DNA from: Nonomuraea sp. MG754425
Lineage (GTDB): Bacteria > Actinomycetota > Actinomycetes > Streptosporangiales > Streptosporangiaceae
Length of the DNA: 38,731 nt
Assembly: GCF_021699195.1 (NCBI RefSeq)
Contig: NZ_SSXE01000178.1
Location: forward strand, 1 to 38,731
Reading direction: 5' to 3'
Shown here: positions 31,901 to 38,731 of the stretch, piece after piece
Position numbering within the stretch: position 1 is the first letter of the stretch
Layout of the letters: every line of letters begins with the position of its first letter
Translations under genes and position numbers: made by a program
Notes under the pieces: model-generated
Databases searched by the model: none
What the model saw: only the letters and a program-made list of their open reading frames with translations
What the model was told of the DNA's origin: nothing

Positions 31901-33047
31901 GCCGGTACTGGACACCACGAAGAGCTTCACGGTGACGGCCTGGGCGAAGCTGCCCGCGACCAAGCCGACCCATGCCTCCGTGATCGCCACGCAGGCCGGG
32001 GCCGGGCAGCGCAGCGGCTTCGAGCTCTACTATTCGGCGTCGTACGATCGGTGGATCTTCAATCGGTACAACGGTGACACCGCCTCGGCGGCGGCGATCC
32101 GCGCCCAGTCCACCGCCGTCCCGCAGACCGGCGTGTGGACCCACCTGACCGGTGTCTACGACGCCGCGGCCAAACAGATCAAGCTGTACGTGAACGGCAA
32201 GCTCAACTCCACCACCGCGTTCACCACACCGTGGAACGCGACGGGACCGTCGATGATCGGAGCGGGCTGGTACGGCTCGGCGGGCCAGTTCTTCACGGGC
32301 GACATCGACGACGTCCGGATCTTCAACCAGGTCGTCCCGGACTCGGAGATCGCGCGGCTGGCCGGCGGCTCGCCCCTGACCGTCGCGGCCGACGACACGC
32401 CGCTCGGGCGGCACATCACCCTGTACGGCAACGCCTTCATCGACCAGGGAGCCGGCTGGGTCGGCAACCCGCCGGGCGGCCTGGTGCTCGACGGCTCCGG
32501 CGACTACGCGGCGACCTCGGTCCCGGTGGTGCACACCGACGAGAGCTTCACCGTCGCCGGCTGGGTGACCACCGCCGGCCGCCCCGACCGGGCCACGGCC
32601 GTCCTCAGCCAGGAGGGGGCCGTGAACAGCGGGTTCGTGCTGCGCTACCGTCCGGACGACGCCGATCCCGCGAACGCGGGCTCGTACCAGATCGAGATGC
32701 CCGACGCGGACGCCGCGGGCGCCGCCCGGCCGACTGCCGGGCACTCGGCCTTCCAGTCCGGGTTCTCCTGGGACCACGTGGCGCTGGTGTACGACGCCTT
32801 CCAGGACGAGATGCGGCTCTACGTCAACGGGGAGCCGGAGCAGACCGAGGAGCACGTGTCCTGGCGGTTCGACGTGCGCGGCTTCGACGCGACCAAGGGG
32901 CTCCAGTTGGGCCGGGCCAAGAGCGGCGGGGTCTGGGGCGAGTACTGGCCGGGGGTCATCGACGACGTGTGGGCCTTCCAGGGGATCGCCACGCAGGAGC
33001 AGATCCAGCAGTTGGCCGGCGGCGCCGAACTCGACACCGATACCTGA
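28965..33047 (+). CDS. Secreted LamG-repeat giant protein
   Basis: 1360 residues from a GTG at 28965. A GTG at 28980 has a better ribosome site (GAGG, 9 nt) and also leaves a full signal peptide (RRLTALSAAFVLSTGMLVAV). After the signal come a beta-rich N-terminal region (about 40-290; REVFANPDGTFTAVEHLRPV), a DNRLRE-like carbohydrate-binding-type module (about 295-460) and an Ig/Fn3-like region (about 470-690). Three LamG/concanavalin-like jelly rolls follow (about 690-905, 925-1135, 1140-1355), each with a LYVNG-type strand and ending IDDVRAF, IDDVRIF or IDDVWAF. It is exported and probably binds glycans or partner proteins. Only 109 nt separate it from the RHS gene, a pairing known from actinobacterial RHS loci. 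Confidence 0.88.
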   Translation: MRLNFVLRRLTALSAAFVLSTGMLVAVEAAATAAAPQDQVAPTEEAATARARQSGIRVEVLSRRSESREVFANPDGTFTAVEHLRPVRVRQDGGWVTPDPTMARRPDGSIGPRATAVGLSVSGGGADTPLARLSYAGRALALTWPGRLPEPELRAETAVYAEVMPGIDLIVRADVDGFAHTLVVKDQVAAANPALAKLTFGLRADGLSVGKQGDGRLTATDRAAGGPVFEAPGAIMWDSGTDQGNNLVKGPSPLSKVAEMHTAVEDGGLTLTPDMSLLNDPGTSFPVYIDPVWKTVKASAWTYVSRAHPGDSYYKFGGASTAGMGLCEGDSACVPSDVKRLFYRMPTSAYAGKYIVSATFTARETWSYSCESRTVQLWRTKGFTENSTWNSTADNWLDHLDSRDVAKGWGAACEAGDVEFDALAAVKAAAAGGWSTTTFGLKASNEGDRYAWKRFADDAYLTVNYNTPPPQPKMSNLSMNPGGRCVHDNPPAVNVPPELKAVLYDADSGDAKKVYAEFRAVWDGEVKWESARIGPLTTGSVFKVKMPSTIPQRKTLSWAVRTYDGYQYSPWSFAGSATACYFTYDASVPAAPVVTSADYPESIGEEPDPWYDGVGRYGRFTADSAANDVTRYVFEVDGKLIERRPATPGGPVTLDIAPAHSGPNSIGVQAFDAANNYSAIRGYLFKVKAGSPARAEWALDDPEGATQLAEATGAFPAAAHGDVTLGLDGVAGTAMQVNGATGYASTAGPVLDTTKSFSVSAWARLPEGKQARAGVVTTQIGAVRPAFELYYSASYDRWIFNRFSSNTADATITRATGTASPQGGEWAHLVGVYDAVAKEIKLYVNGRLQQATPFTTPWNATGVLQIGAGAYDALPRSFFSGEIDDVRAFDRIVTEEEASELFTRHPVVKGRWKLNDAASAVRQATVHWTLDEAAGATRAEDALGRYPAGKSGGVAFGGAGKVGTSARLDGVDGHLRTTEPVLDTTKSFTVTAWAKLPATKPTHASVIATQAGAGQRSGFELYYSASYDRWIFNRYNGDTASAAAIRAQSTAVPQTGVWTHLTGVYDAAAKQIKLYVNGKLNSTTAFTTPWNATGPSMIGAGWYGSAGQFFTGDIDDVRIFNQVVPDSEIARLAGGSPLTVAADDTPLGRHITLYGNAFIDQGAGWVGNPPGGLVLDGSGDYAATSVPVVHTDESFTVAGWVTTAGRPDRATAVLSQEGAVNSGFVLRYRPDDADPANAGSYQIEMPDADAAGAARPTAGHSAFQSGFSWDHVALVYDAFQDEMRLYVNGEPEQTEEHVSWRFDVRGFDATKGLQLGRAKSGGVWGEYWPGVIDDVWAFQGIATQEQIQQLAGGAELDTDT
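31332..32062 (+). repeat. Exact 35-nt repeat inside two LamG domains
   Basis: 31332-31366 and 32028-32062 are identical over 35 nt, while the flanking LamG sequence has diverged. The distance is 696 nt (232 codons). Both encode YYSASYDRWIFN. Identity at synonymous positions suggests recent gene conversion between the repeats. Confidence 0.85.
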
Positions 33048-33066
33048 CCAGCCCCGCCCGTCCCCA

Positions 33067-33096
33067 TGGGCGCCGTCACCATGGCCGGCGGCGCCC
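33067..33096 (+). terminator. Hairpin between the LamG and RHS genes
   Basis: GGGCGCCG-type stem: 33068-33075 pairs with CGGCGCCC at 33089-33096 around a 13-nt loop, 20 nt after the LamG stop and 60 nt before the RHS start. It may end or attenuate transcription, or be an intra-operon processing site. Confidence 0.4.
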
Positions 33097-33156
33097 ACCA
33101 CCCACGCATCCGCCGTCCATCGAGCGGGAGCAACCGTTGCTGTCCGGAAGGAAGCC

Positions 33157-36100
33157 ATGAAGGGGTTGACGAACCCGCTGGTCATGCTCACGGCTCTGAT
33201 CGTCGCGGCCGGGGCGCTGGTGGCGACGCCGGCGCACGCGCAGGCAGAGCCGGGGAAACCGCCCGAGGTCAACAGCGCCGAACGGATCGTCAAGGGCAGG
33301 GCACTGGCCACCAGGCCACGAGAGCCCGACCCGACGCCGGAGGCGGTGACCTGGCCGGCTCCGGGGGCCGCCGAGCTGAGGGCGTCGGGTGGCGCGAAGG
33401 TCACGACGATCGAACAGCGAGGCTCACGCGTCCGGGGCCTGCTGTTCAGCGTGAGCTCCGCCGCGCAGACCGACGTCGAGCTTGACTACTCCCGCCTGGC
33501 CGCTGCCTACGGAGGTTCGTTCGGCAGCAGGTTACGCCTCGTGCGCCTGCCCTCCTGCGCCCTGACCACCCCGGACGTGCCTGCCTGCCGCACCGGCACG
33601 CCGCTGGCTGCCCGCAACCACACGGAGAGCAGGACACTCACGGCCAGGATCCGGCCTGCGGCGAGCACCCGGACCGGCGCGGGCACAGGCAGCACGACCG
33701 TGCTCGCGGCGGTGGCCGGGGTAGCGGGGGACCACGGCGACTACTCGGCGAGCCGTCTCGCGGCGTCGGCCACCTGGGACGTCTCCGAGCAGTCCGGTGA
33801 CTTCTCCTGGTCTTACCCGATCCGCGTCCCGCCCGTCCCCGGCTCCCTGACCCCGGAGGTGGAGATCTCGTACTCTTCGGGCTCGATCGACGGCCGCACC
33901 TCCAGTACGAACAACCAGCCGTCCTGGGTCGGTGAGGGGTTCGAGCTCTGGCCGGGTCACATCCAGCGTGGCTACAAGCCGTGCTCCGACGACGGTGGCC
34001 CCAAGGACGAATGGGGCAACTCCCCCGGCGACCGCTGCTGGGCCTACGACAACGCCACCATCAGCTGGAACGGCAAGGCCGGCGAGCTGATCCAGGCGGC
34101 TGACGGCACCTGGAGGATCAAGGACGACGACGGCACCAGAGTCGAGAGGCTGAAGGACACGGGCAGAGCCAACGGCGACGACGACGGCGAGTACTGGAAG
34201 GTGACCGCCACCGACGGCACGCAGTTCTTCTTCGGCCTCAACCGGCTCCCGGGCTGGACGAGTGGCAAGCCGGAGACCGGTTCCGCCTGGACCGGCCCGG
34301 TATTCGGCGATGACGCGGGCGAGCCGTGCCACGGCAGCACGTTCGCCGTCTCCTGGTGCCAGCAGGCGTACCAGTGGAACCTGGACTACGTCGTGGACCC
34401 GCTCGGCAACGCCGTCTCCTACTTCTACACGCAGGAATCCAACCGATACGGCCGCAACCTCAAGCCGGCCGACGGCACACCATACGTGAGGGGCGGCTGG
34501 CTGGACAGGATCGAGTACGGTCACCGCTCCGACACCCTGTTCACCGCGAAAGCCCCGGCCAGAGTGCTCTTCGGCGTCTCCGAGCGATGCTTGCCGACCA
34601 GCGACTTCGACTGCGCGGAAAGCAAGATCGGCGCCAACCCGACCAGGTGGCCCGACGTCCCGTACGACCTCAACTGCGCGGCCGGGACCGAGTGCAAGGA
34701 CACCCACGGCACGGTGGCCCCCAGCTTCTGGTCGCGCAAGCGGCTCACCGAGATCTCCACCCAGGTGCTGAAGACCGACGGCGGCTACCGCGACGTGGAC
34801 TCGTGGACCATCGGCCACAGTTGGGGCGACGCCGACATCGACCAGGCGCTCCTGGTCAAGGAGATCAAGCACACGGGCCAGGCCGCCACGCCGGCCGTGA
34901 CGCTGCCGTCGGTGACGTTCAACCACGTGCAACTCCCCAACCGTCTGGACAGGACGGGCGACGACATCGCGCCGTTCGTGAAATACCGTGTGGGCGCGAT
35001 CTACGACGAGTCCGGCGGCCAGATCGACGTGACCTATTCCGGCGCCGACTGCACGCTGGACAGCCTGCCCGCGCCGGAGACGAACACCCGTAGATGTTTC
35101 CCGGTCAGATGGGAACCTCCGGGCTACGAGGACCCGATCACCGACTGGTTCCACAAGTATGTGGTCAGCAGGGTCGTACGCCTGGACAGGACCGGCGGCG
35201 CGCCCGACATGCTCACCGACTACGAGTACCTCGGCGGCGCGGCCTGGCACTTCGACGACGACGACGGCCTGACCAGGGAGAAGGACAAGACCTGGTCGCA
35301 ATGGCGAGGCTACGGGCACGTACGTGTGAGAACCGGCGGCTGGAACGACCCGCGTTCCCAGACCGACCGCCTCTACCTGCGCGGCATGGACGGTGACCGG
35401 CTGAACGCCTCAGGCGGGACCAAAGCGGTGAGCGTCTCCGACGGCGAGGGCGGCAGCCACGTCGACCACGACTCGCTGCGCGGGTTCCTGCTGAAGGAGA
35501 TCGAGTACGACCGGCCCGGCGGGACGGCAGAGGTGAAGACCGTCAACACCCCGTGGCATCACCAGACCGCCGGCAGGTCCAGAAGCTGGGGCCCGGTGAG
35601 CGCCGACCTCACCGGGGTCGGCAAAAGCCGTACGTGGGAGCTGATGGACGGCGGCTCCTGGCGGCAGACGGAGACGGCCACGACCTACGACACCACGGCG
35701 GGCCTGCCCACCCAGGTCGATGACAAGGGCGACGTGTCCACCACCGCCGACGACAGATGTGTCAGGACGAGCTACGCGCAGAACAGAGCCGCCTGGCTGC
35801 TCGACTTCGCCTCCCGGGAGGAGACCGTCGCGGTGAGCTGCGCGACGACCCCCGACAGGAGCAAGCACGTCATCGAGGACAACCGTTCCTTCTACGACAA
35901 CGGGGCGTTCGGGGCGGAGCCCTCCAAAGGGCTCCAGACCAGGGCAGAGGAAATCGCCGCACATGACGGCGCCAACGCCACCTACCTGGCCAAGGAGGTG
36001 TCCACCTACGATTCCTACGGCCGCGAGCTCACGTCCAAGGACGCTCTCGGCAACGTGACCACCACCGCCTACACCGACACCGCCGGGCTCAACACCCAGG

Positions 36101-38731
36101 TCACGGTCACCAGCCCACCGGCCAAGGCGGGCGACGCGGCCACCTCGCACGTCACCGTGAACCAGCTCGATCCGGCGTTCGGCCTACCCACGACGCAGAC
36201 CGACGCGGGCGGGCTGCGCACCATGCTGGCCTACGACGCGCTCGGACGGCTGGCCAAGGTGTGGCTGCCGGACCGGTCGGGCGACACCGGGCAGAACCCC
36301 AACCTGGAGTACAGCTATCAGACGGCCGAGGGCAGGATGGTGGCCGTCGGGACCAGGCGGCTGACCGCCGAAGGCGGCCAGAGCGTGCCGTCGTACCAGC
36401 TCTATGACGGTTTCCTGCGGCCACGCCAGACCCAGGAGCCCGGTCCCGGCGGCGGACGGCTGATCGCGGACCGGCTCTACGACGCGCGCGGCAACCTGGC
36501 CGGCGAGTACGACGTCTACTACTCCACCGGCGCCCCGTCGGCGACGCTGTTCGGCCCCTATGACGGCAACGTCGAGTCACGCAAGGCGTACGAGTACGAC
36601 GGACGCGGCCGTAATACTGTGGAACGGTTCCTGGCCGGCCCGGGCGACGGCGGCGAGCGGTGGCGCACGGTCACCTCCTATACCGGTGGCCGGGTGAGCG
36701 TGGACCCGCCGAACGGGGACACGCCGGTCACCACGCTGACCGACGCCCGCGACCAGGTCGTGGAGCGGCGCCAGTACCGCGGCGACGCGCCGACCGGCGC
36801 CTACGACAGGACCACCTACGCCTACACGCCGCGCGGCGAGCAGGCGATGGTCACGGATCCGGCGGGCAACATCTGGACCCACCGCTACGACCTGCGCGGC
36901 CGCGAGATCCAGAACGACGACCCCGACCGCGGCACGACCAAGCGCAGCTACGACGACCTCGACCGGGTCGTGTCCGTGACAGACTCCCGAGACGAGACGA
37001 TCGTCAACGCCTACGACGGCCTCGGCCGCAAGACCGTGACCCGCGCCGGCTCGGTGACCGGCCCCATCATCTCGTCCTGGACCTATGACACGGTCCGCAA
37101 GGGCCTCCCGTCCGGCTCCACCCGCATCGTGAACGGCCAGTCGTACACGATGGCCGTCAACGCGTACGACACGCTGAACCGCGCGATCCGCAGTACGGTC
37201 ACCATCCCGGCGACGGAGACGGGCCTGGCGGGCGCGTACGTGTTCGACACTCGCTACAAGCTCGACGGCACGCTCCAGTCCACCGGCTTCCCCGCCACCG
37301 GCGGACTGCCCGCCGAGACGGTCGTGTACTCCTACGACGCACTACGCCGCCCCACCACGACCGGCTCCAACCTCACCTCGTACGTGACCCGCTCCACGTA
37401 CAGCCTCACCGGCAAACCGGAGCAATACGAACTGTCCACCGGCGGCAAGAAGTCCTGGCTCACCTACACCTACGAATACGGCACGCGGCGGCTCCAGTCG
37501 TCCAGGGTGGACCGCGAGGACATCGATCACGCCGACCGCAACGCGGCCTACTCCTACGACGCCGCGGGCAACATCATGCGGATCTCCGACGGCACCTCGG
37601 ACACGCAGTGCTTCACCTACGACTACCTGCGCCGCCTGACCGAGGCGTGGTCACAGCAGGCGCAGACCTGCGCGGACGCCCCAAGCACAGCCGTGCTGGG
37701 CGGGGTCGCGCCGTACTGGCAGTCGTTCGAGTACGACCTGACCGGCAACCGCACGAAGGAAGTCGAGCACGCCGTCGGCGGCGCCGCCGACACCGTCCGC
37801 GCCTACGCCTACCCGGCCGCCGGCCGGCCCCACCCGCACGGCGTCACGTCGGTCACCCAAGCAGACCGCACGGACACCTACGCCTACGACCCCGCCGGAA
37901 ACATGACCGGCCGCCCCGGACAGGTGCTCGAATGGGACGCCGAGGGCCTGCTGACCAAGGTCGCCGAGGGCACGGCGGTCACCTCCTTCGTCTACGACGC
38001 CGACGGCGAACGGCTGATCCGCCGCGAGCCCGGCGCCACCACCCTCTACCTGCCCGGCATGGAGCTGCGACTGGACACCACGAACGGCTCCGCCGAGGCC
38101 ACCAGGTACTACGCACACGACTCGGCCACCATCGCGGTGCGCCGGCCCAGCGGGGTGCACTTCCTGGGGGCCGACCACAACGGCACGGGTGAGATCGCCA
38201 TCGACGCCGCCACCCAAGAGGTCACACAGCGCCTCCTCAAGCCGTTCGGCCAGCCGCGCGGCGAACCCGCGGGCACCTGGCCCGGCGAGAAGGGGTTCGT
38301 CGGCGGTGTCACCGACACCTCGATCGGGCTGACCCGGCTCGGGGCGCGGGAGTACGATCCAGCGCTCGGCAGGTTCATCAGCGTGGACCCGGTCATCGAC
38401 TACGCCGACCCCCAGCAGATGAACGGCTACGCGTACGCGAACAACAGCCCGCTCACCTTCACCGACCCGGACGGCCTGCTCCTCAAGAGCAAGCTCGCCA
38501 AGAAGATCAAGACAGCCGCGTACAAGAAGAAGATCGCGTCCGCAGGCGGTCACCGCGGCTCGCGCGGCAGCCCCGTCGGCGCTGTCGCGAAGCGCACCAG
38601 CGGGTTCTTCTCGGGCGGCCTTGGGCGTAAGGGACTCTTGCCCAAGCGGATCTCGCCAATCGCTGGGAAGAGCGCGCTCGCCAAGAGACCTCCTGGTCGC
38701 ACCCCCATCAGCCTGGCCTCCTCCCCCGCCC
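33157..38731 (+). CDS. RHS/YD-repeat secreted protein, probable polymorphic toxin carrier (3' end outside window)
   Basis: Open for 1858 residues with no stop before the window ends. The ATG has GGAAGGAAG 3 nt upstream. Signal peptide residues ~1-30 (LVMLTALIVAAGALVATPAH). A SpvB/TcB-like N-terminal region follows (SYPIRVPPVPGSLTPEVEIS near 223-242, then WVGEGFELWPGHIQRGYKPC), then many YD repeats from ~1010 (LAYDALGRLAKVWLP, HRYDLRGREIQNDDP, YSYDAAGNIMRISDG, YAYDPAGNMTGRPG). The RHS core is near 1725-1775 (GLTRLGAREYDPALGRFISV, then YAYANNSPLTFTDPDG), after which the variable C-terminus starts (LLLKSKLAKKIKTAAYKKK...). The core makes a shell holding the C-terminal domain, usually a toxin. 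Only ~85 Lys/Arg-rich residues of it are visible. Confidence 0.93.
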   Translation, partial: MKGLTNPLVMLTALIVAAGALVATPAHAQAEPGKPPEVNSAERIVKGRALATRPREPDPTPEAVTWPAPGAAELRASGGAKVTTIEQRGSRVRGLLFSVSSAAQTDVELDYSRLAAAYGGSFGSRLRLVRLPSCALTTPDVPACRTGTPLAARNHTESRTLTARIRPAASTRTGAGTGSTTVLAAVAGVAGDHGDYSASRLAASATWDVSEQSGDFSWSYPIRVPPVPGSLTPEVEISYSSGSIDGRTSSTNNQPSWVGEGFELWPGHIQRGYKPCSDDGGPKDEWGNSPGDRCWAYDNATISWNGKAGELIQAADGTWRIKDDDGTRVERLKDTGRANGDDDGEYWKVTATDGTQFFFGLNRLPGWTSGKPETGSAWTGPVFGDDAGEPCHGSTFAVSWCQQAYQWNLDYVVDPLGNAVSYFYTQESNRYGRNLKPADGTPYVRGGWLDRIEYGHRSDTLFTAKAPARVLFGVSERCLPTSDFDCAESKIGANPTRWPDVPYDLNCAAGTECKDTHGTVAPSFWSRKRLTEISTQVLKTDGGYRDVDSWTIGHSWGDADIDQALLVKEIKHTGQAATPAVTLPSVTFNHVQLPNRLDRTGDDIAPFVKYRVGAIYDESGGQIDVTYSGADCTLDSLPAPETNTRRCFPVRWEPPGYEDPITDWFHKYVVSRVVRLDRTGGAPDMLTDYEYLGGAAWHFDDDDGLTREKDKTWSQWRGYGHVRVRTGGWNDPRSQTDRLYLRGMDGDRLNASGGTKAVSVSDGEGGSHVDHDSLRGFLLKEIEYDRPGGTAEVKTVNTPWHHQTAGRSRSWGPVSADLTGVGKSRTWELMDGGSWRQTETATTYDTTAGLPTQVDDKGDVSTTADDRCVRTSYAQNRAAWLLDFASREETVAVSCATTPDRSKHVIEDNRSFYDNGAFGAEPSKGLQTRAEEIAAHDGANATYLAKEVSTYDSYGRELTSKDALGNVTTTAYTDTAGLNTQVTVTSPPAKAGDAATSHVTVNQLDPAFGLPTTQTDAGGLRTMLAYDALGRLAKVWLPDRSGDTGQNPNLEYSYQTAEGRMVAVGTRRLTAEGGQSVPSYQLYDGFLRPRQTQEPGPGGGRLIADRLYDARGNLAGEYDVYYSTGAPSATLFGPYDGNVESRKAYEYDGRGRNTVERFLAGPGDGGERWRTVTSYTGGRVSVDPPNGDTPVTTLTDARDQVVERRQYRGDAPTGAYDRTTYAYTPRGEQAMVTDPAGNIWTHRYDLRGREIQNDDPDRGTTKRSYDDLDRVVSVTDSRDETIVNAYDGLGRKTVTRAGSVTGPIISSWTYDTVRKGLPSGSTRIVNGQSYTMAVNAYDTLNRAIRSTVTIPATETGLAGAYVFDTRYKLDGTLQSTGFPATGGLPAETVVYSYDALRRPTTTGSNLTSYVTRSTYSLTGKPEQYELSTGGKKSWLTYTYEYGTRRLQSSRVDREDIDHADRNAAYSYDAAGNIMRISDGTSDTQCFTYDYLRRLTEAWSQQAQTCADAPSTAVLGGVAPYWQSFEYDLTGNRTKEVEHAVGGAADTVRAYAYPAAGRPHPHGVTSVTQADRTDTYAYDPAGNMTGRPGQVLEWDAEGLLTKVAEGTAVTSFVYDADGERLIRREPGATTLYLPGMELRLDTTNGSAEATRYYAHDSATIAVRRPSGVHFLGADHNGTGEIAIDAATQEVTQRLLKPFGQPRGEPAGTWPGEKGFVGGVTDTSIGLTRLGAREYDPALGRFISVDPVIDYADPQQMNGYAYANNSPLTFTDPDGLLLKSKLAKKIKTAAYKKKIASAGGHRGSRGSPVGAVAKRTSGFFSGGLGRKGLLPKRISPIAGKSALAKRPPGRTPISLASSPA

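Noticed and set aside
31257..33404. 715-residue open frame on the minus strand across the LamG gene
   Set aside because: It is antisense to a protein with clear LamG domains; its composition (Gly/Val/Arg/Asp-rich, no motifs) is that of a GC-rich shadow.
33532..35319. 595-residue minus-strand frame across the RHS gene
   Set aside because: Antisense to the continuous RHS frame with recognisable repeats; no domain or ribosome site.

Overview
The window is GC-rich with strong GC bias at third codon positions. Its GTG starts, 4-nt ATGA/GTGA gene overlaps and gene families (FCD-type GntR, LamG/RHS giants, actinobacterial graspetide genes) point to an actinobacterium, probably a filamentous one near Nonomuraea/Streptosporangium. 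That taxonomic placement is inference. No rRNA, tRNA or CRISPR array was seen.

Region 1 (1-4130, minus strand): a compact graspetide (omega-ester/amide RiPP) cluster made of a 101-aa precursor, an ATP-grasp ligase and a TMD-NBD ABC exporter, with an unexplained small reading frame just upstream and a cytochrome P450-like scrap just downstream. Region 2 (4140-14100, minus strand): one tightly coupled ~10-kb catabolic operon. In transcription order it encodes an Ldh-family dehydrogenase, SDR, aromatic FAD hydroxylase, two cupins, RidA, FAH-family enzyme, ACMSD-like amidohydrolase, an NMT1-type ABC importer (binding protein, ATPase, permease) and finally a GntR/FCD regulator. Together they look like uptake plus hydroxylation, ring opening, deamination/decarboxylation and hydrolysis of a small, possibly nitrogen-bearing, aromatic acid. 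A strong hairpin separates regions 1 and 2.

Region 3 (14669-24612): three small redox/stress modules, each with a local regulator. A TetR is divergent from a quinone-oxidoreductase plus FAD-monooxygenase pair, with two copies of a 13-bp operator between them. A MarR is divergent from an FMN reductase / SDR / NTF2-like / NmrA-like set whose first gene, a PPOX-family reductase, is broken by a deletion. A second TetR is divergent from an NTF2-like plus CopZ pair, again with a clear palindrome.

Region 4 (24613-28960): a decayed, recombination-scarred stretch. It holds an in-frame chimera of an FAD monooxygenase with a catalytically dead tyrosine-recombinase C-terminus, an HTH scrap, an alpha/beta-hydrolase C-terminus and a broken NTF2-like gene. 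Interspersed are an intact GNAT acetyltransferase and a 485-aa protein I do not recognise.

Region 5 (28965-38731, plus strand): two exported giants in tandem. The first is a LamG-repeat protein (1360 aa). The second is an RHS/YD-repeat protein whose first 1858 residues are in the window; it runs off the end just after the RHS core, so its variable C-terminal (probably toxin) domain is not visible.
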